Below, piece by piece: positions 14,368-22,294 of a stretch of 23,021 bases of DNA (positions are counted from its first letter, which is position 1; every line of letters starts with the position of its first letter). The notes below the pieces were generated by a model. It made no database searches. It saw only the letters and a program-made list of their open reading frames with translations, and was not told where the DNA came from. Source of the DNA: DASWVC01 sp036401335. GTDB lineage: Bacteria > Verrucomicrobiota > Verrucomicrobiia > Chthoniobacterales > JAFAMB01. The stretch spans positions 1 to 23,021 of the forward strand of contig DASWVC010000429.1 of NCBI GenBank assembly GCA_036401335.1, read 5' to 3'. Both the position numbers and the translations under genes were made by a program.

Positions 14368-15681
14368 ATGACTAAAAAACTCTTTTCCCAAGTCCTGGGG
14401 TTGGCGTTGGTGCTGTCCGGTCCTCCCGCCTTTGCGGCCGGCCCCGCTGCGTTTGAGACGGTGCCGGTGCAAGTGGCTGACTCCATGCGGCACCCCCCGT
14501 TCAACCGCGAACGGCAGCTCCGTGTTCCGGCGGGCTTTGGAGTGCAGGTGGTTGCACGAATTCCAAAAGCCCGTTTCCTCATGGTGACGCCCAAAGGCGA
14601 TTTGTTGGTTTCGCTGCCGGCCTACGGAAAAATCGTTCTGGTGGCCCCTGCCCAGGGAGACCGCGTCCAGGTGCTCATCAATGGGTTGCGCCGCCCGCAA
14701 GGCATGGCCTTCACCACCACCAAAGGCGCAACTTACCTTTACGTTGGAGAATCAAGCGAGGTCTGCCGTTTCCGCTTTGACCCGGAAACACAGGCAGTAT
14801 CGGCCAAGGAGACCGTCGTGGCTGACCTTCCGGACTCCAGCACGCCGGAACTCGGGGGCGCGTACGGTCACGAGCTCAAAAACCTGAACATCGGTCCGGA
14901 CCACAAGTTGTACGTCGACGTTGCCTCGGCCACGAACGCAAGCCCGGCCGACGCCTCAAGCGATCCGGTCCGTTGCGCCATTTACCAGTACGATCTGGAC
15001 GGGGCGCACGGCCGGTTGTTTGCCCGAGGCATTCGCAACGCCGAGGGGCTCGGGTTCCTTCCGGGCACCAACCAGCTGTGGGCGGTGGTGAATGGCCGCG
15101 ACAACCTTCGGTACCCTTTGCGCCAATCCTGGCAAAACAGCGGAACGAACGATTATGGCAAGCGCCTGGTCTCTTACATCGACGACCACCCGCCCGATGC
15201 CTTGATCCATGTCCGGGAAGGCAGCAACTTCGGCTGGCCGTTCGCCAATCCCAATCCCGACACACCGTCCGGCTTGAACGGCATGCCGTTTGATCCCGAC
15301 TACGAAAACAACCCGGATTGGCAGAAAGTGCCGGAAACCGCTCTCACCCGGATCGACAAAGGAATCCAGGCCCACTCGGCCCCGCTCGGAATGGCGTTTC
15401 TGCAAGGAACCAATGTTCCTGAGGTGATCCGGAACGGCCTCGCCGTGGCTTACCATGGGTCCTGGGACCGATCCCGCAAGACCGGCTACAAGGTGGCCTA
15501 CTTTCCCTGGACCCAGGAAGGTCGCCCGGGACCTCAGGTCGACCTGGTTAGCGGCTGGCTGGACGAGGCCACTGAAGATTATTGGGGGCGCCCGGTCGAC
15601 GTTAAACCTGGCAAGGATGGTGCCCTTTACATCACGGACGATGACAGCGGCACCGTGTATCGCGTGGCACGCAAGCCGTAA
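14368..15681 (+). CDS. PQQ-dependent sugar dehydrogenase family (sorbosone-dehydrogenase-like)
   Basis: The 437-residue protein has a signal peptide (MTKKLFSQVLGLALVLSG...FAAG) and a six-bladed beta-propeller pattern of the soluble glucose/sorbosone dehydrogenase type. Visible features are FGVQVVARIPKARFLMVTPKGDLLVS, repeated LYVGESSEV and LYITDDDSGTVYRV strands, GIRNAEGLGFLPG, the metal/PQQ-region-like EGSNFGWPFANPNPD and AVAYHGSWDRSRKTGY. Family members oxidise sugars in the periplasm with pyrroloquinoline quinone. Some are inactive homologues, and cofactor use cannot be verified here. The open frame extends upstream to 14293, but Met at 14368 starts the signal peptide, 102 bp from the divergent GT4 start. 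It converges on the START-like gene, whose stop codon is 5 bp away. Confidence 0.85.
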   Translation: MTKKLFSQVLGLALVLSGPPAFAAGPAAFETVPVQVADSMRHPPFNRERQLRVPAGFGVQVVARIPKARFLMVTPKGDLLVSLPAYGKIVLVAPAQGDRVQVLINGLRRPQGMAFTTTKGATYLYVGESSEVCRFRFDPETQAVSAKETVVADLPDSSTPELGGAYGHELKNLNIGPDHKLYVDVASATNASPADASSDPVRCAIYQYDLDGAHGRLFARGIRNAEGLGFLPGTNQLWAVVNGRDNLRYPLRQSWQNSGTNDYGKRLVSYIDDHPPDALIHVREGSNFGWPFANPNPDTPSGLNGMPFDPDYENNPDWQKVPETALTRIDKGIQAHSAPLGMAFLQGTNVPEVIRNGLAVAYHGSWDRSRKTGYKVAYFPWTQEGRPGPQVDLVSGWLDEATEDYWGRPVDVKPGKDGALYITDDDSGTVYRVARKP

Positions 15682-15686
15682 ACGGA

Positions 15687-16418
15687 TCAACTGCCACTTT
15701 CCGATGGTGCGTCTTTCGGCCGGGATTTACGAACCTGTTTGCGGAGCGCGTCAAACAGGTCGGCGACACTCCGTTTGTTGGCCAGGTTGATAACAAAGGC
15801 CGGGAGATTGCCTCCTGCATCGGTGAAAAGGGAGTAGGTCGCCTTGGTGGCTTTGCGGTCGCCCGTCGGTTCCAGTACCCAGGTTCCTTCATCCAGGCTC
15901 ATTCGGGTTACGCCGACCTGCGGGGCAGGTCCGGCAGCATTATCAGCCGCCCAATGGGCGGTGTAAGAATCGTCCGCTGCTTTGAATGATTCGTCCTGGA
16001 CGCGGATGGTCACGTCGCGGGCGCTGGCCAGGGGCGGATTAAGTTTAAGGTACACCAGGGTACTTCGGGTGGCTGGGTCGCGGGTCAGCACCCGCGATTC
16101 GCTGGTGTACGGCATAAACGTCTGGTAAGCGTCGAAGTCGGTTAGCACACTCCTTACCAACCCGAGCGGCGCCTCGATTGTGCCAGTCGCCCGCACCTCT
16201 TTGAAGGGGCTGCCGGTCCGATCCCGGACGTACACCGTCAGGTCATTGGTTCGACTGATTTCCTGCCACTCGCCTGCCGCCCGGACCGGTAAAGGCAAAC
16301 CCAGGCCAAGGCCGACCCACAGGCAGACCCAACGCCATGGATGCCGGAAAAGCCAGACTGCCCGGCGCCGCGCAGGTGCGGGAAGCGGGTTGCAAATGGT
16401 GGGGTTAGTGCGGTTCAA
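15687..16418 (-). CDS. START/SRPBCC-domain lipid-binding-like exported protein
   Basis: The mature part (EWQEISRTNDLTVYVRDRTGSPFKEVRATGTIEAPLGLVRSVLTDFDAYQTFMPYTSESRVL) matches the bacterial START domain, a hydrophobic-cavity fold for lipids or other small ligands. Matching features are KEVRATGTI, the YxxFMPY region, DVTIRVQD and a C-terminal amphipathic helix (FVINLANKRSVADLFDALRK). The signal peptide core is the hydrophobic run WVCLWVGLGLGLPLPVRAAG. The frame extends to an ATG at 16511, but the initiator is more likely TTG at 16416-16418, which overlaps the MFS stop codon in a TTGA arrangement and gives 243 residues. That overlap suggests translational coupling with the transporter. The cargo is unknown; the domain call is fairly sure, the start only moderately. 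Confidence 0.7.
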   Translation of the reverse strand: MNRTNPTICNPLPAPARRRAVWLFRHPWRWVCLWVGLGLGLPLPVRAAGEWQEISRTNDLTVYVRDRTGSPFKEVRATGTIEAPLGLVRSVLTDFDAYQTFMPYTSESRVLTRDPATRSTLVYLKLNPPLASARDVTIRVQDESFKAADDSYTAHWAADNAAGPAPQVGVTRMSLDEGTWVLEPTGDRKATKATYSLFTDAGGNLPAFVINLANKRSVADLFDALRKQVRKSRPKDAPSESGS

Positions 16419-17725
16419 AGTCGGGTCTGGCGGGTAACCAAGGCCTGCCGGCGTTTGCCGGAATCGGACCAGGGAGTGGCCCATCGATAAACCAGGCCTG
16501 CCGCCAGGCACGCCAATCCCGCCATCAGGGCCGGAACCGCAAGGTCAGCGTGCGCCACTTCCAGCCCGGCAAAAATCAGCACCGAAAGGCCAATGGCGCT
16601 CTTCTGAAAAATTGCCTGGATGCCAAAGTAGAGGGCTTCGCGATGCGCCCCGGACCGCGCCGCGTCGCGGTCGATCACTTCGGCCAAGAGCGTAAACGGC
16701 AGGACGGAGAAACCGGCCACGGGAAAAGCAGCCAACGCCGCCGCCGACTGGGCGCTGAGAAGGCCATGCGGACCGGAGCCGGAAACGCCGAAAACGGGAA
16801 ACGCGACGGCTGCCAGGGCGAGTGCCCACCCAAAGCAGCGGCGTGCCCCAAACCGTTTGGCGAGGAGGTTACAAAGAAAGAAACCGATCAGGTTAACGCC
16901 GATAAACGGCAGCATGATAAACGTAACGAAGCTTGAGGGCGCCCGGAGGCGCACTTCGACCAGTCGTGGCACGAGCATCAGGATTAAGTTCAAAGCAAAC
17001 CAGAACAGGGACGTTGCGGCGAGGAGCGGATGAAAATCGCGGTTGCGGACCCCTTCGCCTAACCAGCGTCGAAACTGTTTCCACGATGACGCCGATGCAG
17101 GGGTCGAAAGGCGCGGCGGTTCCCGCAGCAACCAGGCCGCCGGCAGGAACGAGGTCAGCACGGCCGCGGCCAGCAACCAGCCTAACGCCTGATAACCGCC
17201 TTGCAGCACAATGACGCCGGCAAGGGCGAAGACCAGCGTGCCGGTCAGGGCAGCGACGGATTGGCTGGTCGTGAGGTCAAGCCGCGCACGCGCGCTCCCC
17301 GAAAGCTCCGGCAACAGCGCGAGGTAAGGGGTGACCAGAATTCCGTACATCAAGAAATAAAATTGCGTGACCAGGAAGGCGTAAACCGTTCGCCCGGTCA
17401 GCCCTAAGGCCGGCGGCGGCGTCCACAGAAGCACGCAGGCCAACGCCATAGGGACCGGCGCCCAACGAAGAAAAGGCAGGCGACGGCCGGCTGGATGCTT
17501 GAGGTTGTCCGTCCAGAAAGCAATCAGGGGATCAGACAATCCATCGGTGAGCCGGCCGGCCAGCAACACCAGCGCGAAGGTCGCAGCGGTCAAAACGCCA
17601 CCGGCCACGTAACGTTCGTAGAGCCACTGCGACACCACCAGGTTGGTCAGGTTCATGGCCAAGCCGCCAAGGCCGTAAACAATCAGCACACGCCGAGGCA
17701 GACGAACGGGGAGGTCGGTGGGCAT
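16415..17725 (-). CDS. MFS transporter, glycoside-pentoside-hexuronide (MelB-like) family
   Basis: The 436-residue, highly hydrophobic protein shows about 12 membrane segments. The cytoplasmic loop after segment 2, DGLSDPLIAFWTDNLKHPAGRRLPFLRW, is the GPH/MelB signature (D-x3-DP...D-x6-GRRxP). This family takes up sugars or glycosides by symport with Na+ or H+. The second half has LPFIGVNLIGFFLCNLLAKRFGARRCFGWALAL. The ATG at 17725 is unambiguous, and the 10-bp repeat array lies directly upstream, so the array covers the presumed promoter or leader. The stop overlaps the TTG start of the START-like gene. The sugar is unknown; the nearby PQQ sugar dehydrogenase suggests carbohydrate use but does not prove it. 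Confidence 0.9.
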   Translation of the reverse strand: MPTDLPVRLPRRVLIVYGLGGLAMNLTNLVVSQWLYERYVAGGVLTAATFALVLLAGRLTDGLSDPLIAFWTDNLKHPAGRRLPFLRWAPVPMALACVLLWTPPPALGLTGRTVYAFLVTQFYFLMYGILVTPYLALLPELSGSARARLDLTTSQSVAALTGTLVFALAGVIVLQGGYQALGWLLAAAVLTSFLPAAWLLREPPRLSTPASASSWKQFRRWLGEGVRNRDFHPLLAATSLFWFALNLILMLVPRLVEVRLRAPSSFVTFIMLPFIGVNLIGFFLCNLLAKRFGARRCFGWALALAAVAFPVFGVSGSGPHGLLSAQSAAALAAFPVAGFSVLPFTLLAEVIDRDAARSGAHREALYFGIQAIFQKSAIGLSVLIFAGLEVAHADLAVPALMAGLACLAAGLVYRWATPWSDSGKRRQALVTRQTRL

Positions 17726-17743
17726 GAATCAATGAACTGAAGC

Positions 17744-17793
17744 AATGAACAGCAGTGAACAACGATGAACAGCAGTGAACAACAATTCCTGGG
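17744..17793. repeat. 10-bp-period repeat array 1 (RRTGAACNNC)
   Basis: Units AATGAACAGC, AGTGAACAAC, GATGAACAGC and AGTGAACAAC follow in exact 10-bp phase, then the junction AATTCCTGGG. An extra AATGAACTGA is offset just before at 17731. It sits between the MFS start codon (17725) and the divergent DUF3096 gene. The same repeat recurs at 17845, 18779 and 19306. Confidence 0.75.
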
Positions 17794-17844
17794 CAACGCG
17801 AAAGATGATGCAGAGGCCCTGGGGCTGAGACGCCGGCCTGATAC

Positions 17845-17884
17845 AATGAACCGCAGCGAACGTCAAAGAACCGCAATCCCTGGG
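17845..17884. repeat. 10-bp-period repeat array 2
   Basis: AATGAACCGC, AGCGAACGTC and AAAGAACCGC, then AATCCCTGGG, keep the phase and ending of array 1, which begins about 100 bp upstream. Both arrays end in AATYCCTGGG, so this is a diverged second copy of one element in the same intergenic region. Confidence 0.65.
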
Positions 17885-17948
17885 ATCTCGCGCTTGCGTG
17901 CAGGGCGGTTGGCCGGTAAAAGCAGGTGTTGAAACCTCTAAGTCAGCC

Positions 17949-18119
17949 ATGCCAGTGCTCGCGTTAACCATTCCGGCCGTCGCGGTTGTCACCATCGCCC
18001 TTTCACCGATTGTCTCCCTCGTGGCGGGCATTCTTATCCTGTTGGTGCCGCGTCTCCTCAACATCATTGTGGCCATCTACCTCATCGCCATCGGCCTCAT
18101 CGGGCTGCTGCATCTGTAA
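17949..18119 (+). CDS. DUF3096 small membrane protein
   Basis: This 56-residue protein is nearly all hydrophobic, with two transmembrane segments (about residues 8-31 and 37-55) around the central LLVPRLLNIIVAIYLIAIGLIGLL-type block. It has the DUF3096 hallmark: an A/S-G-I-L-I-L-L segment, P-R-L-L-N at the turn and I-V-A-I-Y-L-I-x-I-G in the second helix. The family has no established function. The ATG at 17949 fits the family start; an upstream frame-open start at 17898 would add 17 polar residues. The 10-bp repeat arrays lie upstream, and an 8-bp-stem hairpin (18131-18168) follows, between it and the convergent TspO gene. Confidence 0.8.
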   Translation: MPVLALTIPAVAVVTIALSPIVSLVAGILILLVPRLLNIIVAIYLIAIGLIGLLHL

Positions 18120-18130
18120 GCACCGGGCGG

Positions 18131-18168
18131 CCATTTGCTCGCGGCCCGTTGGCCTCGCGCGCAAATGG
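18131..18168. terminator. Stem-loop between DUF3096 and TspO genes
   Basis: CCATTTGC (18131-18138) pairs perfectly with GCAAATGG (18161-18168); the interior contains GGCC-CGTT-GGCC. It lies between two convergent genes, 11 bp from one stop codon and 6 bp from the other, as a shared transcription end would. No T-tract follows on either strand, so intrinsic termination is doubtful. Confidence 0.35.
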
Positions 18169-18174
18169 GCAAGT

Positions 18175-18807
18175 TCAAGGGGCCGACAATTCATCCTTCC
18201 CTGGTTGACGGAACGGGCCGACCCGATAAAACTCATCCCGGTTCCACAGGAGCAACTTGTAGCTGACCGCCGTTGCCAACAGAAGCCAAATCAGCAGGCT
18301 TGCCAACAGCAGTGCGACTTTCGTGTCTTTCAGCCGGAATACCGCGACGAAGATGGAGGCCGACGTGAACACCAGGAACAACGCCGTTAGCACAAACACG
18401 TTGACGGTTGACCGGAGGGCAAACGTGGCAGCCGTCCAAGCAGTGAAATCCAGCCAGGAGAAAACTTGCAGGACCAGGTAGCTGCGGCGCCCGGGAGCGC
18501 CGGCCGGCAGGTTAAGGACCCGCAAGGCGGCCACTGAAGCCAACACGCGGTTAAACGTCCAGGCCGGCAGAAATACCCAGGAAGGCGGGCTGAAAGAGGG
18601 TCGCCGCTGGGTGCGGTAGTACCTCTTGATTTCCGCCGGATCCAACGCGGCATTTTTCCGAAAGGCCCCGACGAGATTAGCCAAGATGAACTGCAGCCCG
18701 TCCATGACCAGGTTCGCCACAAGGGCATGACGCCAGTTCCAGTTTTCGGGCGGTTGAAAGGGGGACTTCAACGGGATCCCTGGCGATTGATGTTCACCGT
18801 GGTTCAT
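18175..18807 (-). CDS. TspO/MBR-family membrane protein
   Basis: TspO proteins are five-helix membrane proteins that bind porphyrins or cholesterol-like ligands. This 210-residue sequence has the helix-2 signature RRPSFSPPSWVFLPAWTFNRVLA (residues 68-90), matching the family's kPpwtPPnwvFgpvWt pattern. The distal WLLLATAVSYKLLLWN (174-189) matches WvsfAtvLNyaiwrlN. It is longer than the usual 160 residues: a polar N-terminal stretch of about 25 residues precedes the first helix. The first residues (MNHGEHQS) are encoded by the 10-bp repeat next to the start, so a start downstream of the repeat is possible. It is divergent from the Bcp gene, with only 12 bp between start codons. The five-helix family and motifs are well supported; the ligand is not known. 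Confidence 0.75.
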   Translation of the reverse strand: MNHGEHQSPGIPLKSPFQPPENWNWRHALVANLVMDGLQFILANLVGAFRKNAALDPAEIKRYYRTQRRPSFSPPSWVFLPAWTFNRVLASVAALRVLNLPAGAPGRRSYLVLQVFSWLDFTAWTAATFALRSTVNVFVLTALFLVFTSASIFVAVFRLKDTKVALLLASLLIWLLLATAVSYKLLLWNRDEFYRVGPFRQPGKDELSAP

Positions 18808-18818
18808 TGATGTTCGTG
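18779..18818. repeat. 10-bp-period repeat array 3 (inverted)
   Basis: Read on the minus strand, CACGAACATC, AATGAACCAC, GGTGAACATC and AATCGCCAGG keep the 10-bp phase and end like arrays 1 and 2. The array spans the TspO start region and stops 1 bp before the Bcp start codon, in the divergent gap between those genes. Confidence 0.7.
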
Positions 18819-18819
18819 G

Positions 18820-19296
18820 ATGGCATCAACCAAGTTAAAGCTGGGCGACTCAATCCCATCGGTTAGCGGCCGTGATCAGGACGGCCGGCAAGTTGATTTA
18901 GCCCAGGAAGGATCACACGGGTACCTGCTCGTGTACTTTTACCCGAAAGCAATGACGCCCGGGTGCACCGCCCAGGCCTGCAGCCTTCGCGACGCATACG
19001 CAGACTTGACCGAAAACGGGGTCAAAGTGATCGGGGTAAGCTTTGATCAAGCAGCCCGCCAGAAAAAATTCCAGCAAAAAGAACACCTTCCGTTCACCTT
19101 GATTGCCGACAAGGACCGCGCGGTGAGCAAAGCGTTCGGCGTGCCGGCGTTTATGAACCTGGTCGCGGCGCGGCAAGCTTACCTGTTCAGGGTAGGACAG
19201 CTGGTCTGGCTGGACGCCCATGCCTCGACCAGCCGGCAAGCGCAAGACGTGCTGGCCACAATCAAAGATCTGCAAACTGCCTCACCGCCACTCTGA
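18820..19296 (+). CDS. bcp: Peroxiredoxin, Bcp/PrxQ type
   Basis: This thiol peroxidase of 158 residues reduces hydrogen and organic peroxides using a peroxidatic cysteine. The sequence KAMTPGCTAQACSLRD holds Cys49 and Cys54 spaced by four residues, the Bcp arrangement of peroxidatic and resolving cysteines. The preceding YLLVYFYPKAMTPGCT motif is the family P-x3-(T/S)-x2-C pattern. Later segments ENGVKVIGVSFDQAARQKKF and HLPFTLIADKDRAVSKAFGVP are standard. The ATG at 18820 is the only sensible start and sits 12 bp from the divergent TspO gene, so the two share a very short, repeat-containing promoter region. It ends 25 bp before the convergent antiporter gene's stop codon. Confidence 0.93.
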   Translation: MASTKLKLGDSIPSVSGRDQDGRQVDLAQEGSHGYLLVYFYPKAMTPGCTAQACSLRDAYADLTENGVKVIGVSFDQAARQKKFQQKEHLPFTLIADKDRAVSKAFGVPAFMNLVAARQAYLFRVGQLVWLDAHASTSRQAQDVLATIKDLQTASPPL

Positions 19297-19305
19297 ATTG
19301 CTTCA

Positions 19306-19325
19306 CCGGTTCATTGCTGTTCATT
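19306..19325. repeat. 10-bp-period repeat array 4 (short, inverted)
   Basis: On the minus strand AATGAACAGC and AATGAACCGG follow in phase. The array overlaps the antiporter stop codon in the gap between the convergent Bcp and Kef-type genes. Confidence 0.55.
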
Positions 19326-21345
19326 GCTTAAGGAACTCACGGGCGGATACGAGTTGCGCCGGGCTGCCCAGGAGCAGCACCCGATCGCCGGGCTGAAGTT
19401 CTTCATCCGGCCCAGGGTTGATGAGGTTTTGTCCGGTGCGTTCGATGCCGACAATGCTGGCGCCGGTTTTTGAGCGCAACTGAATCTCGCCGATCAGCTT
19501 GCCGGCTGCCGGCGACCGCTCGTGGATTGTGATCGTGCTTAATTCCGCGTCGCGCAATACCGGCGGCAGGGTCGACGCTTCATGGACGTGCCGCAGCGGT
19601 GGAGCTTGTGAAAAAGTCTCGGATAAAGCAACCTGCGCCGTCGCATAAATGCGGATAAAGGAGCGCCGCAGCAGGATGGCGCCTGCGATCAGCACGAGGG
19701 CAAGCCCTGCCAGAACGTTCCAGGAGGGCAGGATGGCGGAACTTAGCAGCAGCGTGAACAAGAGCAGGCCGACGCAGCCTGCCACCAGTACGGTGTTGGA
19801 AATGATCGCACGCAGCGGGGCCGTGTTTTCACCGGCGTCCGCACGGGTAACGCTCATTTCCGAGATGAGCATGCCGGTGGCCTGCAGTTTTCGAAAAACG
19901 GCGATAAGCATCGGCAGGCTGACGACCATCGCGCAAAGCCACAACGCCGCTTTCACCCCGTCCTCACCCCCTGGCAGCCGGAGCGACCAGGAAAATACCC
20001 GTCCGCGGAGGAACACCGCAACGGTAAAAACCGCGGTAACGAGCAGCAGGTTCAATCCAATCTGCCAGCCCCACCGGCGCAGCAGCGTGAGGCCAAGGTT
20101 GTTTCCACGACGGCCCCCGAGCTGACCGACCCAGCGGGTGTAGGCGTCCAGGTAGCGGAGCAGCGGGGCAGGTGCATGGTGGTCAAACCAGGCCACGAGT
20201 GGGTCAGAGCTTCTCACCAGGTAAGGCGTCATGAGCGTGGTAACGGCGGAGACCGCCACGGCGATCGGATAAAGGTATTCGCTTGTCACTTTCAACGAGA
20301 GGCCCAGCCCGGCGATGATGAAGGAAAACTCCCCGATTTGGGCAAGTCCCATGCCGACGCGCAGGGAGGACCGTAAGTCGTGGCCGGCAATAAAGGTACC
20401 AAACGAGCAAGTAAGCACCTTACCAACAATCACGGCGACGCTGATGACCACGATCGCGGGCCCGTATTTTGCCAGCAGCGCAGGATCAATCTGCAGCCCG
20501 ATCGAGACGAAAAACACGGCACTGAAAAGGTCGCGCACGGGATGCGTGAGGGCCTCAATCTTTCCGATCTGGCGGGCTTCCGCGACGATCGCGCCGATGA
20601 GAAACGCCCCCAGTGCCACGCTGTAACCAAGCTTAACGGCAAGCAACGACACCCCGAAGCAGAGGCCGACGACCGTGACCAGAAGCGTCTCGTTGCTCTT
20701 GAATTTCGCCACGTAGTTGAGCAGCCGTGGCACGGTCAGCAACCCGGCCACAAGCAGCGCGCCCAGAAAAGCAGCCAGACGCACCAGCGTTTTGCCAACT
20801 TCTGCCGGCTCAAAGGAACCGGTGGCCGCAAATCCCGAAAGGAGTGCAATCAGGACAATGGCGAGAAGGTCTTCAACGATCAGAATGCCGAAGATAAGCC
20901 GGGCGAATTCCTCCTTGGCTTTCCCGAGCTCTTCAAGCGCCTTGACGATGATTGCCGTTGACGAAATCGACAGCATTGCGCCCAGGAAAATGCTGTTCAT
21001 TTTGCCCCAGCCAAACAGCCGTCCGACTTCGTAACCAACAAAAATCATGAGCAGGATCTCCAAGGTTGCCGCCACGAGCGCGGTCGCTCCGATTGCCTTG
21101 AGGTTGCGGAGGCTGAATTCAAGCCCAAGCGAAAACATGAGAAAGATCACGCCCAGCTGGGACAGCGTCTCGATCGCGTGTTCATCCGCGATCAGGGGAA
21201 AAGGCAACGCGTGCGGCCCGATTAGCACTCCCGCAAGGATGTAGCCGAGAACCACGGGCTGCTTCACCTGTCGAAACAGCACCGTAACCAACCCGGCAAG
21301 AATCATGACAATGGCCAGGTCGTGCAAGAAAGTGGCGGGACGCAT
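19321..21345 (-). CDS. Kef-type cation/proton antiporter (CPA2) with RCK_C domain
   Basis: This 674-residue integral membrane protein belongs to the monovalent cation:proton antiporter-2 family (KefB/KefC/YbaL relatives). It should exchange K+ or Na+ for H+ across the inner membrane. The N-terminal two-thirds has about 12-13 hydrophobic segments, including VLGYILAGVLIGPHALPF, LGVIFLMFSLGLEFSL and SSTAIIVKALEELGK, which match family conserved segments. The C-terminal ~80 residues (AELSTITIHERSPAAGKLIGEIQLRSKTGASIVGIERTGQNLINPGPDEELQPGDRVLLLG region) form an RCK_C domain. The Rossmann-type RCK_N domain of KefB/C is not evident. The ATG at 21345 with AAAGGAG seven bases upstream is chosen over a TTG one codon earlier. 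Confidence 0.92.
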   Translation of the reverse strand: MRPATFLHDLAIVMILAGLVTVLFRQVKQPVVLGYILAGVLIGPHALPFPLIADEHAIETLSQLGVIFLMFSLGLEFSLRNLKAIGATALVAATLEILLMIFVGYEVGRLFGWGKMNSIFLGAMLSISSTAIIVKALEELGKAKEEFARLIFGILIVEDLLAIVLIALLSGFAATGSFEPAEVGKTLVRLAAFLGALLVAGLLTVPRLLNYVAKFKSNETLLVTVVGLCFGVSLLAVKLGYSVALGAFLIGAIVAEARQIGKIEALTHPVRDLFSAVFFVSIGLQIDPALLAKYGPAIVVISVAVIVGKVLTCSFGTFIAGHDLRSSLRVGMGLAQIGEFSFIIAGLGLSLKVTSEYLYPIAVAVSAVTTLMTPYLVRSSDPLVAWFDHHAPAPLLRYLDAYTRWVGQLGGRRGNNLGLTLLRRWGWQIGLNLLLVTAVFTVAVFLRGRVFSWSLRLPGGEDGVKAALWLCAMVVSLPMLIAVFRKLQATGMLISEMSVTRADAGENTAPLRAIISNTVLVAGCVGLLLFTLLLSSAILPSWNVLAGLALVLIAGAILLRRSFIRIYATAQVALSETFSQAPPLRHVHEASTLPPVLRDAELSTITIHERSPAAGKLIGEIQLRSKTGASIVGIERTGQNLINPGPDEELQPGDRVLLLGSPAQLVSAREFLKQ

Positions 21346-21352
21346 CAATTAG

Positions 21353-21359
21353 CTCCTTT
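21353..21359 (-). promoter_or_regulatory. Ribosome binding site of the antiporter gene
   Basis: On the minus strand AAAGGAG precedes the ATG at 21345 with a 7-nt gap. It is the clearest Shine-Dalgarno site in the window and decides that start over the TTG at 21348. Confidence 0.75.
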
Positions 21360-21583
21360 CCGGTGCTCATCGGCACGCAGCTCTTTCCCAGTTCGTCATG
21401 ATCGCCGGCCCCGGCCTAGTCTTCGCGCCGGTGAACATCAGGATCTGCCTTTGCTTGTTGCGTGCCTTGCCGGACGCCGCTGACGGCGTGGGGCGCATGC
21501 GGCGGCGAAAAACGCGCTGGATTTGGGGGTGTCAACGCGAATTATGTAAACGAATCTTTGTGAACCTCCTTAGGCTTGCGGCC

Positions 21584-22144
21584 GTGGAATCCTTCAACTA
21601 CCTCTCGGTCCTGCTATCGATCGTCCTCGGGCTGGCGATCACGCAAGTCCTGCTGGGCCTGCGCCGACTCATCCTGACCAGGGCAAAGGTGAAGCTTCAT
21701 CTCCCGACCCTGATCTGGGCCGGGCTCGCCCTCCTGATTGCCATCCAGGGGTGGTGGGCGAGTTTCGGTCTGCACATGCGCACCAATTGGACCTTCTTGG
21801 CATTTTTCGTCATCGTTTTGCAGGCGATTAGCACCTACATGGTCGCGGCACTGGTCCTGCCAGACGTCACCAGGGATGCGTTCGTCGATCTGCGGGACCA
21901 TTATTTTGCGCACCGAAGGTGGTTTTTCGGTGCACTCTTTGCGACCCTCGTCTTCAGTGCGGCAAAGGAACTTGTTCTCACCGGTCACCTGCCTCGTCGG
22001 ACAAACGGGGAGTTTCACGTGATCTTTGGCTTGGCGGCAATCGTGGCCGCGCTCACGCGGCGCGAGTGGTTTCACAAGCTGTTGGCGCCTGCTCTAGGGG
22101 TGCTGTTCCTGCTTTACAGCACTGTGCTGTTCGCGCGGCTGTAA
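21584..22144 (+). CDS. Uncharacterised integral membrane protein
   Basis: This 186-residue protein starting at GTG 21584 has about five or six hydrophobic segments: FNYLSVLLSIVLGLAITQVLLGL at the N-terminus, LIWAGLALLIAIQGWWASFGL, FLAFFVIVLQAISTYMVAALVLP, WFFGALFATLVFSAAKELVL and the last LLAPALGVLFLLYSTVLF. The frame stays open to 21398, but the added residues are charged and cysteine/arginine-rich, and the membrane pattern begins at the GTG. I recall similar unnamed membrane proteins starting with a (D/E)SFNYLSVLLSI segment, but no function is known. It is divergent from the antiporter gene, with about 240 bp between, in which no clear promoter is visible. Confidence 0.65.
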   Translation: MESFNYLSVLLSIVLGLAITQVLLGLRRLILTRAKVKLHLPTLIWAGLALLIAIQGWWASFGLHMRTNWTFLAFFVIVLQAISTYMVAALVLPDVTRDAFVDLRDHYFAHRRWFFGALFATLVFSAAKELVLTGHLPRRTNGEFHVIFGLAAIVAALTRREWFHKLLAPALGVLFLLYSTVLFARL

Positions 22145-22294
22145 CTTGTCAGCTTGTGCCTGCGAGACCTAGGGTACCGGGCCGAGTCTTCACGCAACAC
22201 CCGTTCCATCGGTCAACCGGCAGCCTTGGGCTTCTTGCAAACGACTGGGGCAGGTTCGTGGCGCGAACTTGAGAGAACCAGCACAAAATCTGCC

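Noticed and set aside
21565..21574. Perfect anti-Shine-Dalgarno string AACCTCCTTA (minus-strand TAAGGAGGTT)
   Set aside because: No minus-strand coding frame starts after it and no 16S rRNA sequence surrounds it.
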